64,000 nt of DNA from positions 66,149,303-66,213,302 of the forward strand of contig OX381710.1 of the NCBI GenBank assembly GCA_947462335.1. Direction: 5' to 3'. Positions 22,600-32,519 of the stretch are shown here, in pieces. The stretch comes from Harmothoe impar. Taxonomy: Eukaryota; Annelida; Polychaeta; Phyllodocida; Polynoidae. How positions within the stretch are numbered: position 1 is the first letter of the stretch; each line of letters opens with the position of its first letter. The translations under genes and the position numbers were made by a program. The notes under the pieces were generated by a model. That model had not been told where the DNA came from, ran no database searches, and worked only from the letters and a program-made list of their open reading frames with translations.

Positions 22600-23956
22600 T
22601 CTACTGGTAGTCAGGGGGTGTGGTGGGGTGGAGGGGCTGCCCTGGTGTTATAACACCGGGGGGGGGGGGGCATCTCCCTGACAGGCGTCATTCCCTGCCT
22701 CCAGTCTCCTGCCCTCCCAGCCCACCATGGAGGAAAACCAGGACAAAGGAATCCTCCTCCCAACCCCCACCCGCCCCCCCCCCACACACACACACACTGC
22801 CACCGTGGAGGAATGGCGTGCTTGCCTGGATGACCCAGAAGTAGAGGAGCAGCTCACCTAGCAGCAATCTGCCTACAGCGGAGCAGCTCGGGCTGTTACT
22901 AAGGGCCCCAGACAGGGGGTAGCTGTGTCACTTGTCGATCCTAAGAAATGCCAATGTCCCTTGTCAATCTTAAGAAATGGGTCATGTCAATTTAAAGAAG
23001 TAGGTTCATCCCTTGTCCCCAACCCCCAGCATTCCCTTGTCCCTTGTCCATAAGGGTTAAAATAGGGTTTCGTCCCCTTGTCGATTTTACCCGTCTGGGG
23101 CCCTTTACTGGGGTGATCTGTGCAGCTCCCACTGTTACTGGGCTCTTCTGGAAGGGGTCATCTATACATTAACTTACACATATGTACGGACCATTTTCAG
23201 CACCCACCAAACCCCTTGTCAGGCTTTGCCCCATACCTTCATCATTATGTGTCACACTCAACCCCCCCCCCCCTTCGGCGTGACCCCATTCCCTACAGTC
23301 GGCTCTGTACCCATAATAGATGGTAGTAACTACAGATGTATAGTAGACCTTGCATTTACTCAGCTGAAAATAAAAGACAGGCTGGGATATAATTAGCACT
23401 GTTTAAGCTTTCAAATATCAGGAATGGAATAAGTATTTTTAACATGTACAATTTATACACGTACATACCTTGAGACGGGACACCTGCTTTTGTGGTTATT
23501 CAAGCGTTTTAAGCCCTTTATTTGTGAACAGCAGTAAAGTTGAAGTATTTTTCTTTCCAAAAAACACTAGAATAATGTAGTAGGGTACATAAATAATCTC
23601 AATATCCACTGTCCGTCTCAGGGTATGTGTCCGACTCAGGGTGAATCTACCCTACACTTTTCACAGACACAACACATAGTAACCCGGCCGGTGCCTAGTT
23701 GAGTGACGACACACGGCGAGGTGTTAGGGTGGTGGGGGTGAGGAGCAGCTCGTTGTGTATCCGGCTCAGCAGGAGCTGCTCCCCCCGTGTGCCTCTAACC
23801 TGATTGTGGCAGCAGCTCGGGCACCGCGCTGCATGCACCATGCACCACCAGACCTGTCCCCCACCCCGCCTGTCATACACCACCCAGCGCCTGCCATAAT
23901 ATAAGGCATAACAATACTTTACTTCACCGTCACAGATAAACGGGCATTTTCCTATT
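22600..23956. other. No confident gene; small in-frame ATG ORF at 22727-22861
   Basis: At 22727 an ATG in good context (CCACCATGG) opens a 44-codon plus-strand frame through a compound C(n)(AC)n tract (22771-22798), ending with TVEEWRACLDDPEVEEQLT and a stop. The acidic tail looks coding-like, but the frame is short, has no splice context and includes a microsatellite, so I do not call a gene. G- and C-runs lie at about 22659-22671 and 23262-23273. Confidence 0.3.
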
Positions 23957-24070
23957 CAGAGAGGCAATTTTTCCTACTGTTGCAGAAATTCCTACTTTTT
24001 GCCTGGAATTTCTGTATTAAATTAGATTGACTTCCTACAAAGATATCCTACTTTTTGTCAATGACTGCAT
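23957..24070. mobile_element. TTCCTAC-rich MITE family, copy 1 (partial)
   Basis: Starts CAGAGAGGCAATTTTTCCTA and contains CAGAAATTCCTACTTTTTG, GGAATTTCTGTATT and CCTACTTTTTGTCAATGACT. The same ordered landmarks occur at 32376, 33091, 35885 and 41185. Copy 35885-36047 shows the inverted ends (AGAGATGTCAC ... CATCTCT). Confidence 0.6.
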
Positions 24071-24285
24071 ATTGTTTCTGGTATATTCAGAGTAAAAGCG
24101 AGTCTGTGGTACAATTCTTTTACTATGTATACATATAAAGACATGGCCAAAAAATCTAGACCTACCTTAAAACGACAAACCAACTGACCTCACTGTCAAC
24201 CCAGCCCCAGTTGCAGCATCAGACGGTATTTGGTTGTCATAAAGACAGCCGAGTCGGTCTGATTACATGCTGTACGGGTAGTGGG

Positions 24286-24311
24286 GGTGTGTGTGTGGTG
24301 GGGGGGGGGGG
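24286..24311. repeat. Compound microsatellite (GT)nG(n)
   Basis: GTGTGTGTGTGG is followed by a run of about 12 G; it is the reverse-strand form of the C(n)(AC)n tracts. Confidence 0.85.
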
Positions 24312-24639
24312 TGTAATTGAGTAAAGCCCGTTAACTGCTAACAGATAAAGACCTGTTTGATTGGCTCGGCCACCCCACCCCACCACAGACCGGCGCCTTA
24401 TTGGGTCCGTAACTGGCTTAGCTACTCCGTCATGCCGTCCTACCGCCGGATAGGCAGTAGTATAGGACGTGGGGGTTGTACTCGGGGTACTAGCATACAG
24501 AGGGGAGGGGTTTAGGGTGGAGGGAGAGCTTGAAGTCTCTCTGACATTGGCATTACTGTGGTTGATAACAGATGATGATGGACCACTGGTGACTATACTG
24601 AATGATTGGAGACTTAATGATATGGTAGCCGTGGCCACT

Positions 24640-25140
24640 CAGTGGTGATTGAATGGTAATATGATAACTACAGTGACGGATGTCAATACAAGATAAAGTC
24701 ACAATATGGTGACGTAATGACATTAGTTGATGTGGTAACTAGGGTAATGCTATGGTAATTATGGTGATTGACTGACATCAGTTGATGTAGTAACTGCATG
24801 ATGGCATAGTAACTACCGTAGTGGCTTGAATAAGCGCACCTGCGCTTATTAATTTCGATGGTACCATTTACCCTGCGCTTATACGAGACCTGCGCTTATT
24901 CAAGGTACAAAAATGGCCTAAATTTTCATTTCAATACCCTCATTTACCCTGCGCTTATTCAAGACCTGCGCTTATTTGAGACACCTGCGCTTATTCAAGC
25001 CACTACGGTAAGTGGTGATATGGTGACCATAGTGACTGACTGTCTTTAGTTGACATGATAACTACATGTTGATATGGTAACCATAGTAACTGTTTGTCTT
25101 TAGTTGACATGGTATCTAAGTGATGATGTGGTGACCATGG
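24640..25140. repeat. Degenerate GGTAACT/GGTGAC minisatellite interrupted by a MITE
   Basis: Units of about 55-60 bp repeat ATATGGTRACCATAGTGACTG and TTGACATGGTAACTA-like text at about 24640-24815 and 25009-25140. The two halves are separated by the MITE at 24816-25008. Confidence 0.6.
24816..25008. mobile_element. 193-bp MITE with TA target duplication
   Basis: The termini CCGTAGTGGCTTGAATAAGC (24816) and GCTTATTCAAGCCACTACGG (ending 25008) are perfect inverse copies, flanked on both sides by TA (24814-24815, 25009-25010). The interior repeats CTGCGCTTATTCAAG or close variants about six times in both orientations. TA targets plus short perfect ends fit the Tc1/mariner superfamily; no transposase is encoded. 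Confidence 0.85.
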
Positions 25141-25772
25141 TGACTGGCTGCCCTAAGCTGCATGGGGTGTGATTGTGGTGGAGGCCCCACAGCACCACCC
25201 TAGCACCACCCCCTCCAGCACCCCACTCGGCAGGGTGGTGCTTCTGGCAGGAGGCTGTTAGACGTGAATTATTGAGGGCCTTGATTCCAGTGTTAGCCAA
25301 AGGCTAGCATCAGGATAGAGCCTCCACCACCCGCCTATAGCACGGGGCTGCCCCTATCTTAACGCACCACCTTGTAGCACTGCTACATCTCTCTACCTGC
25401 TGCCCTCAGCTACATGTATACTGCCTCTGATGCCCTTCCCTTTCCCTCTCCTCCCCTCTCCTTCCCTCTCCTTCCCCTTGCCCGTTGTACCTGCCCCCCT
25501 CTCTGGTATGTGTCTTGTCTCATCCTTCAGTCCCAACCCTTCTACATATTGCCTTCAGTGCTCGCTTACCCCGACCCTTCATACCCTGTCTTCCCTCCCC
25601 CTCCGCGTGCCTCACCCCATGCCCTAACCTCCCCACCCACCACCTCCACTCTCCCCCCACATCCTCTGCCCCCCGCCCGGCCCCCACAGTGGGCTCTCCC
25701 AGCACCACATTGGTGCAGTATGTATTGATTAGTGTTTTTGTGTGTAGTTGGGGCTTGTTGCGGTCCGTGTGT
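25141..25772. other. Pyrimidine-rich stretch, no gene
   Basis: Strongly C/T-biased on the plus strand from about 25405 to 25700 (CCCTCTCCTTCC-type text). That bias opens several frames rich in Pro, Ser and Leu and their reverse frames rich in Gly. None resembles a protein family. Confidence 0.5.
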
Positions 25773-27044
25773 CACTGTGCCGACACCTATCGGGTAATTG
25801 CAATTACCCGATCCAACATGGCGGATGATGAATGTTTCTATAGTGAGCTAAAAGGGTTGATTACACTACATATATAGGGGCTTGGAGGCTATAAAGTTGT
25901 GTATTTGTAGTATGTATCATGCTCTACCAAGTGGGCTTCCAATTGTATAATGACATGCAGTAGAATATCTGTGAGGAGTGGATTTAGAATTTAGAGTACT
26001 AGGGTAATTGTATTGCTCAAAAACAAGAGGTACTAGGGTAATTGCAGAGGAGGTACTAGGGTAATTGCACTTTCAGTGATGGGCATCTCTGACCTGTACC
26101 ATCACTAAATGGCTAGTTAGGGCATTTATGTGGCATGCAAACATGATATCAATACTAATTGAACAGTACATATCATGTAAGGCAAAAAAAAACACCTCTA
26201 AATGGACAGGTTGAAGAGTATGACTAATTCACAGGGACCTAGGCCAGGTACTAGGGTAATTGTAAAATCTGAGATTCATGTGCCAGGTACTAGGGTAATT
26301 GAGAATATTAGGTGGCAGAACCAAACAAAACATCTAACTCAGGAAGTACAAGCAAAAGACAAGTCCCCCATAACTGCACCAAGTCCCTCTACAAGGGGGT
26401 GGCAATCTTGACTTAAGGGGAGGGGGCAAATTTCTTTACCCTGTTTTCAGCAAAAAAGCCTACTCATCACTGCTTAAAAGGGTACACATTTTTCAACCAC
26501 CAGGATGGGTGTGGGACAAGATTCACTATGCTTAAGGATAGGAAGGGCCGTACTCAACGCCCCCCCCCCCATTGAATACAATGTGGCTACATTCAATGGA
26601 ATAAGAAAATGCTGTTTTTCCTATTAAATAGCTTCAAATCAAAAAATAAATGTAAATGCTAACTACACCACCATCCCCCCTGTAATCAATAAATCAACAC
26701 TACCTTATCCTAGTTCATTTCAGACCAATTACCCTAGTACTTTTTCGAACAATTACCCTAGTACGTCCCTCCAACTGTGGAAACAATTACCCTAGTACCA
26801 TGCCCACAATTACCCTAGTACCTAGATTTCTTTTCTGGCTGATATCTATGTGAAATCAGTAATTATAGAGGCCCATCTCTGGCCTACACAAGCAGACATA
26901 TCCAAACTATCATCATACATGTTTTCAAGTATTGACACAAAGTATTTACAACAGAATTAGCAGAAATGTGTTAAACATGGTTTACACACCATCCGCCATG
27001 TTGGATCGGGTAATTGCAATTACCCGATAGGTGTCGGCACGGTG
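25773..27044. mobile_element. 1.27-kb inverted-repeat transposon with GGTACTAGGGTAATTG iterons
   Basis: The ends are long inverse copies of about 55 bp. The left runs CACTGTGCCGACACC, then TATCGGGTAATTGCAATTAC, then GATCCAACATGGCGGATG. The right is the inverse and ends GGTGTCGGCACGGTG. GTGTGT flanks both sides (25767-25772, 27045-27050), a possible 6-bp duplication, though simple repeat text weakens this. Each arm contains a self-complementary CGGGTAATTGCAATTACCCG. Subterminal TACTAGGGTAATTG motifs occur five times on the left, in plus orientation (about 25999-26300). Four lie on the right, in inverse orientation (about 26728-26823). Such mirrored iterons are typical transposase-binding arrays. 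The interior codes for no recognisable transposase, so the element is non-autonomous. Superfamily is open: hAT- or P-like are possible from ends alone. Confidence 0.85.
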
Positions 27045-27174
27045 GTGTGTGGCGCGGCGTGATAACACCGTCAGACACCAGGGATGAAGTCGGTCTGCCC
27101 CTCCCTCCCCCTCCTCCTGCTCCTCCTGCCCCTCCTGCCCCTCCTCCCGCTCCTCTGCTGCTTTAAGCTGTCCA

Positions 27175-27412
27175 TAGAGCAGTTCAGAGACTCATAGAGC
27201 AGGTCAATGAGCAGCTCAAACGGCAGCCCAAAGGACAAGGCAGCACATAATAGCAGTTTCTGGAGCAGCTCACAGGGCAGCAGAGCAGCTCACAGACACT
27301 GAGCAGCTCACATTGCAACTCGTATAGTAAATTACAGAGCAGCTCACAAGGCATCTCATAGACATAGGGCAGCTCATAGAGCAGCTCATAGTTATAGAGC
27401 AGCTCACAGGGC
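27175..27412. repeat. GAGCAGCTCA minisatellite
   Basis: About twelve copies of a loosely spaced 12-20-bp unit centred on AGAGCAGCTCATAG / GAGCAGCTCACAG. The core GAGCAGCTC also occurs in the coding exon at 18449 (GGGAGCAGCTCAGGGAGCGG) and near 22848, 23743 and 23811. The minus-strand frame 27184-27456, rich in Cys, Glu and Leu, is a product of this array. Confidence 0.75.
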
Positions 27413-27512
27413 AAGGTCCCGTGTAACTCGATGGTCAGATTAAAGGGATGTTTCATTGTTTTGTCTCACTAAACTGCTCACTCAATATCAATTTCTTGTT
27501 GTGTCTTTGCAG

Positions 27513-27554
27513 AGTCATGGGCCGTCCAGTCTGTCGGTGGAGCGGATCTTACAG
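27513..27554 (+). CDS. 42-bp coding microexon of the same unrecognised gene
   Basis: Preceded by a pyrimidine-rich acceptor (TTGTGTCTTTGCAG) and followed by the donor CAG/GTAAAC. It is exactly 14 codons reading SHGPSSLSVERILQ. The preceding exon (18449-18614) ends on a complete codon, so joining them preserves the frame and gives LFGLPIKSHGPSSLSVERIL across the junction. The short in-phase length is compatible with a cassette exon that could be skipped without a frame shift. The next exon is uncertain; candidates at 28339-28397 and 29760-29823 are both readable in this phase. I do not recognise the protein. Confidence 0.6.
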
Positions 27555-27697
27555 GTAAACCACTTATTCTAACCTCTGTAACGCCAATCAGGAGGATGTT
27601 AAATCGGTGTCACAGACGATGTCAATCAATATCCTCTTGGTATAACCCATATCCTTTAGGTTTAGTATAACCGATATCCTTTAGATACGGGGCCATA

Positions 27698-27784
27698 TAG
27701 TCGTCATGGTACAGGAATGTAGCCCTGGTATTATGGCGACAAAGGGGCATGGTGTATTCAAGCACTATGCTGCCCTTTAAGGGC
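27698..27784. mobile_element. TTAA-family MITE, right-end fragment
   Basis: GAATGTAGCCCTGG, GGCGACAAAGGGGCATGGTG and AGCACTATGCTGCCCTTTAA, then GGGCCTAA. Order and text match the right third of the family; the left part is lost. Confidence 0.55.
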
Positions 27785-28264
27785 CTAATCTACGTACAGC
27801 AGAGCAGGAGATCTCCACTATACATGAGAGCACACCTGACTACCCATATTGGCACCTGACCTGCAGGAAATCGGTCAGGGCATCGGCAATCAATGAAAGC
27901 CGGAGGTATTAGGGAACCTTCACAAATGATGAAGGTGGGTTGGGGTGGGTCTTAGGGTTAACATGACCTGGCATATGTATATATATGCATTTGTAACATC
28001 TGGTAAAAATAATGACGTATCCTTGCATTGCAATAAAATAATGATGTCCCCTTGTACTCTTATAGGTGTGCCCACACCTCTCATTTACAGCATAAACAGT
28101 ATTAGCTCTATAAGATATTTAGTATTGGATATTGGCAATTGGTGGTTTAGTTTTTTAATCAAGGCAGGTCCTTGAGCTGTGTAGCTTGTCCCTTCTCCAG
28201 CATCCCCTCCTCCCTACATGGTCGGCTCCACCCCCTCCTGGGAGCCATCAGTCCAACCCGCAGG

Positions 28265-28312
28265 CAATATATCACTGTCTCTCCCCCCCCCCCCCACCTC
28301 CTCCTCCTGCTG
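28265..28312. repeat. C/T-rich tract before a candidate acceptor
   Basis: A C-run of about 13 bases followed by CTCCTCCTCC-type text leads into CCCTGCAG at 28338. The segment 28339-28397 is open in the phase expected after the exon at 27513 and ends at a weak donor (CTG/GTAATC). I regard this as a low-probability exon. Confidence 0.25.
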
Positions 28313-28439
28313 CCGTCTTGTGTCCCCCTGCCCTGCAGGCTCTCAGACACCGGCTCTACATAACTCATCTTACACCCACACCAGGCTTCCCTCTCTGGTA
28401 ATCTGGGAGTTTACTGTCTAAGATGTTATACAGACTGCT

Positions 28440-28762
28440 ATAGCAGAATGCTGAGTCTGTTATTTCATAAACACAGTTTAAACCACAGCGGAGGGCTAAG
28501 ACACAGGAATTCACACCTTGGTTACTCACATAACCTTACAGCTGTGGTTTAAAACAGATAGAAAAAAACTACTGTAGAGTGGCAGGCACCCTTATGGCAG
28601 GCACCCTATAAGGGTGCCAGCTAGTTTACTGTGGTTATTTTGAGTTAGCCTCTCATAACCATAGTCTATTACAAAGTTAAAACTTATTGTCTATAGAAGG
28701 GTGCACTCTTATTCACAGACAGTTATGGCAGAATACTTAGTCTGTAATTTCATAAACAATGT
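28440..28762. repeat. Nested direct and inverted repeats
   Basis: AGAATGCTGAGTCTGTTATTTC-like text (28446) recurs as AGAATACTTAGTCTGTAATTTC (28730), each followed by ATAAACA. Between them, GTTTAAACCACAGC (28476-28489) mirrors GCTGTGGTTTAAAAC (28541-28555). GGCACCCTTATGGCAGG pairs with TAAGGGTGCC (about 28585-28618). This looks like two small elements inserted close together. Confidence 0.55.
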
Positions 28763-28802
28763 AAAGTTAACACTAAAAGGGCATGAATGAAAACTTATTC
28801 AC

Positions 28803-28977
28803 TCCGGCTGCATTCATGTATCATGTCAACCCTTTGGGAGTGTATCAACCTAATAGGATCAGCATCATGCTTTAGTGTAGCGCTGACGAGTGACTCGCCA
28901 GGGCTGCATTCATGCATCATGACAACAAAGTGTACGTGTAGCGCATTAAAGCGCTAAGCAGCACTTATAAGGGTCAA
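28803..28977. mobile_element. TTAA-family MITE, left-truncated
   Basis: GGCTGCATTCATGTATCATG, the GACGAGTGACTCGCCAGGGC core, GCATTCATGCATCATGACAAC and AGCGCATTAAAGCGCTAAGC, ending with TTATAAGGG then TCAA. The first hairpin is missing. Confidence 0.6.
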
Positions 28978-28979
28978 TA

Positions 28980-29640
28980 TGGAAACGTGATTGACCTTTA
29001 TTACTTATTAGATCAGGAGACAAAAAGATAGCCGTCTCCTTGCTGCGTCTCCAATATGTAAATTGACACTAGCCGCTACCAGTATGCAAATATAGAGCCA
29101 CTCTAACGTGGAAATGTGCCTTTAAGTGAGATCCATGGCACATTAGAGCTCTTTAGTTAATGAATTGTAGAATCTGGCCATGTTTTGATGTAATTTTTCA
29201 GTAGAAACGCGTGGAGCCGCTGTGTGATTGGAGGCGCACCCCGGGAGTCTAACGCCGCCATTGTTTCTGAACAGAGCGGTGTGCGCCCCGGGTGCAGAAA
29301 AATCAATAGCGGTCTAACCTGAAAATGAAATTGGGTGGAGGCGCGCACAAATTGAGCAGATAAATATTGGATGGGGGTAGGCATGGAGTGGTTATGTGGG
29401 GGAGGAGGGTTGGAGTTGGGGAGGTGGAGGGGGGGGGGGTAGAGGGAATAGGGTGTGTTTATGTCAGTTCAAGAAGTCATTCCACATACGCCGCCATCTT
29501 GTCCCCTCATGGGGAAATATCTGGGCGGCCAAGTCACGCGACTCGCTGCTAGGAGGTTGGTGCTAATCTGCTCTACTCCGTAGGAAGCACTCTGCTCTGG
29601 ACCATAACATTCACTCTAATTCCCCTCTCTATCGCTACTA
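28980..29640. other. No confident gene; GC-rich and G-run patches
   Basis: Contains an octamer-like ATGCAAAT near 29083, a GC-rich patch (29205-29300) and a G-run near 29430-29440. The CGCCGCCATCTTGTCCCC motif near 29489 matches the YY1-like minisatellite core. The frames there have no recognised domain. Confidence 0.35.
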
Positions 29641-29759
29641 CTAGCACCATGGCGCTGCAGGCGCTGCAGGCGCTGCATTACCCCCCTGTAGCAGCGCCAC
29701 CACCGGGGTGACCCGGCTGCCGGACCTACATCATCCGGCGGAGTGATTTGTGACCGCAG

Positions 29760-29823
29760 AACGCCCAGGGTGGCTTCAGGAAGTGGGTCCGCGCGGCCTT
29801 CCGCTGGGTGCCGGCGGGCAGCG
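29760..29823 (+). other. Possible coding exon, weakly supported
   Basis: In the GC-rich patch 29640-29830 a segment preceded by GTGACCGCAG and followed by G/GTAACA reads NAQGGFRKWVRAAFRWVPAG in the phase that would follow the exon at 27513. The basic, aromatic composition is protein-like. Against it: the acceptor lacks a polypyrimidine tract, a stop lies just upstream (as allowed for an intron), and the reverse strand is also open. The whole patch could instead be a CpG-rich regulatory region. Confidence 0.2.
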
Positions 29824-30474
29824 GTAACAATGGTAGTGTAGTGGAGCTAGGATGGGAACCAGCGGGGTGGAGCTGGTACTTAGCCGCTGGTTGTCTATTA
29901 AAGCAGATTGCGCTGGTTACTCAGGTGCAGCGTTATGACGTTTACATGAGAGGTGGGCAACCAGCCGCGGGCGGTACTCTGAGGTCAGGGCAGGAGTAGA
30001 GAGGCAGTGGTGTTATAGCATAAATAGTACAGCTCTGAGCTATTTCTGTACTAGGCAAGCAGCAGTCTAAATTCATGTCTAGAGTCTATCATGGCTGTAG
30101 TGGGCAAGCAGCATTAGAAAGCCATCTCCTCATTTCTTAGATCCGATAATTACCAGACAAGAGAAAAGCTTTACTGAAAGTCTGGATTGTCCAGAATCGG
30201 AATTGAAAAAAAAGAGAAGGGCAAAACCTGAGCAAATTATCATTGATCTTGAGTAGGTAGCATCGTATTTTATCAATTCTATTTAGCAACGAGTTCATAG
30301 ATATGCAGTGTCTTAACCACTAATCCAGGATTTCATGTATTAAATGGACAAATTATAACTGCAGTGTACATACTAATTGTATGGAATCAACTTCAAAGCA
30401 AGGGACTACATGTACTTTCCTGTCCACACAAGGTCATGTTGGTGTGAAGTCCCCAGCAGTCTGAGAGCAGTAAC

Positions 30475-30675
30475 CCTTTAAACACAGCATGATGCCTGAA
30501 AGAAACATGTGTCGTCATGATGCAATACCATGATGCAGTGTCGGCGAGTAACCCATGCATCATGCTGACACTTCAGGAGTGTTTCAACCCTAGAGTCGCT
30601 AGATATAACCGCTGCATTCATGTATCACGACGATTAGGATATGATGCATTAAAGCAGTCTGCGGCCGTTAAAGGG
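30475..30675. mobile_element. TTAA-family MITE
   Basis: The left end CCCTTTAAACACAGCATGATG is preceded by GTAA. The right end CGGCCGTTAAAGGG is followed by TTAA (30676-30679). Landmarks between: GTCGTCATGATGCAATAC, TCGGCGAGTAACCC, CATGCATCATGCTGACAC and GCATTCATGTATCACGACG. Confidence 0.65.
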
Positions 30676-30950
30676 TTAAAAACAGCACGTTGAGTTGATG
30701 AGCACAGTAAGAGGATAGGCCCCCTCAGCTGAAACTAGATAGACCCTTCTAAGTAGACCAACCCCATTAAGCTGCTATTTATGTGCCGTGTTCTGAAGTT
30801 CTGCCCCAGTCCTCCTCTACACCCCCAGAGGCTGCTACAGGCCCTGACTGGGGGTCTGTCACGGTGTACCTGCTGCCATGTGTAACAGCTGTCAGTCCCC
30901 ACACCTCAAGCTGACTCCAGCTCGGTTGGATAGTAATCAATCTCTATCCA

Positions 30951-31115
30951 GATTAAGGACCGCACAATATGGGTTAATGGTCATAATAATCTCGTGATGC
31001 ACTGACCAGAGAACCACAGACTATCTCAATAGAACTGCATTGGTGCATCATTTCAGGAGTGTTTCAATCCAGTATGATGTGCATGTAGCCCTGGCGAGTG
31101 AGAGTTAATGCATCA
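30951..31115. mobile_element. TTAA-family MITE, decayed
   Basis: ATTAAGGACCGCACAATATG, CTCGTGATGCAC, GAACTGCATTGGTGCATCAT, TTCAGGAGTGTTTCAATCC and GTAGCCCTGGCGAGTGAGAG retain family order, with both outer ends damaged. Confidence 0.5.
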
Positions 31116-31734
31116 TGAATTCAATCTTCATCCTAGCAGGTTGACATGAGGATACAGCGTTGGGCCGTCACAGCCTGAAGACCCCTAGTTATAACGACGA
31201 GACTATCAAGACTCTAACCCTCCCCCCCCCCCCCCCAGCCCTAGACTCCTACAGTGTGATGGGAATGCTGGTTACAGTTCCCAGATGATAAGCTCATTAG
31301 TGTTAGTAGTTAGAGTAAAAGGATACATCTCATCTCAGATACCAAATGAGTGCTTGCTTGCTTCTTGATAAAATTCCTCAAATGATGGTATTTTTCCCAG
31401 ACTGGTTGCCAAAGTTTGCTGCTTTTAATCTTCTAATTACTGCCTCGTTAATGGAAATAAGAGGCAGAAAGGGGATGTTTCTGTCAACGGTCCAACCTTA
31501 CTGAGAACGGATATTTTGTGTATTTATAACTCACTGTGGGTTGTAGCGGGGTTTGCTTGTGTTAGGGCTAAGTAGGTCACTGTTGTATACATGTACAGTT
31601 GTAACAGTAAAGGTGTTTGATGTGTACAGTGTAGCTATTCAACATTGTGGGCTCGGTTGGGGGGGATGGGGGGGGGGGGGGGCTTGAAATACTGAGGCGT
31701 TGGGAGTGATCACATCTTTAAGTAGAAAACTAGG
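31116..31734. other. No gene seen
   Basis: A C-run near 31220-31235 and a G-run near 31660-31682 are the only structures recognised. Confidence 0.4.
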
Positions 31735-32085
31735 AAAGTAGTAGTGTAGGGAGTGGGGTGGTCGGTTGAGTAGTATAGGAAATGGGAATGGGTAAGTAGT
31801 ATAGGGAGTGGGGTGAGCGGATGGGTGAGTAGTATATTGGAAGGGGGGTTGGTGAGTAAATTAAAGGGACTGGGTGAGTAGGAGTGGGAAGTGGGATGGT
31901 AAGTAGTATAGGGAGTGGGGGTGATTGAGTAACATAGGGAACAGCGGTGGGTGGAAGGGTAAGTACCCCGTAGTGTATGGAGTGGGCGTGTGAGTAGTAT
32001 AGGGAATGGGGGTGGTTAAGTAATATAGGGAGCAAGGGTGGGTGGAAGGGTAAGTAGTATATGGAGTGGGCGTGGGTTGCAGACA
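31735..32085. repeat. GTAGTATAGGGAGTGGGG minisatellite
   Basis: About ten variable copies of a 25-35-bp unit, GTAAGTAGTATAGGGAGTGG with GTGGGTGG or GTGAGTAG spacers. The minus-strand frame 31730-32035, rich in Pro, Leu, Tyr and Ser, is this array read in reverse. Confidence 0.85.
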
Positions 32086-32375
32086 GGGTTAGAGGGGTGG
32101 GAGGATGGGGGCTCTATTAAGATTGATTTTCGCTGATTCCCAACCTGTCAGCAAAGCGCCTTTAGAAGTACGACAAAGAAACCAGCGGTGACGTAGAAGC
32201 ACGTCCTAATTGTGACGTTGATTAATTAATCTGCCACACGGGTGCGCACGCACCATGTGGGTTTCCTGTTGGCGCTGGTTTAGCAACAGTCTTTGTACAA
32301 GTCTAACTCTCGATCCACTCAACGTCCACATACTGGAAGTAGTGTTCCTGAAGGAAGTGAACGTCTTTAATGGCC

Positions 32376-32512
32376 CCAGAAATGCCACTTTTCCTACGTT
32401 TGCAGTAATTCCTATTTCTTTACTCAAAGTTAGCTATTGAACTATGTTGTTTTACTACAAAAATAGAACAAAATTTCAGTATGTCCGACTTTTTGTCGAC
32501 CAGCGAGTCACA
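32376..32512. mobile_element. TTCCTAC-rich MITE family, copy 2
   Basis: Begins CCAGAAATGCCACTTTTCCT and contains GCAGTAATTCCTATTTC. It ends CCGACTTTTTGTCGACCAGC then GAGTCAC. The terminus GGCATCTCT is degraded here. Confidence 0.6.
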
Positions 32513-32519
32513 CATGGCC

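Larger units (their letters stand above)
18615..27512 (+). other. Inferred 8.9-kb intron
   Basis: It begins GTAAGG and ends TTTGCAG, lies between two exons in matching phase, and contains many of the mobile elements and repeats listed separately, plus an assembly gap. The intron is inferred; a missing small exon inside it, including in the gap, cannot be excluded. Confidence 0.55.

Noticed and set aside
22727..22861. 44-codon frame starting CCACCATGG with an acidic tail
   Set aside because: Too short and it crosses a compound microsatellite; no splice context.
28339..28397. Exon candidate with a strong polypyrimidine tract, in phase after the microexon
   Set aside because: The donor (GTAATC) is weak and the translation ALRHRLYITHLTPTPGFPLW is not convincing; kept only as a remote possibility.
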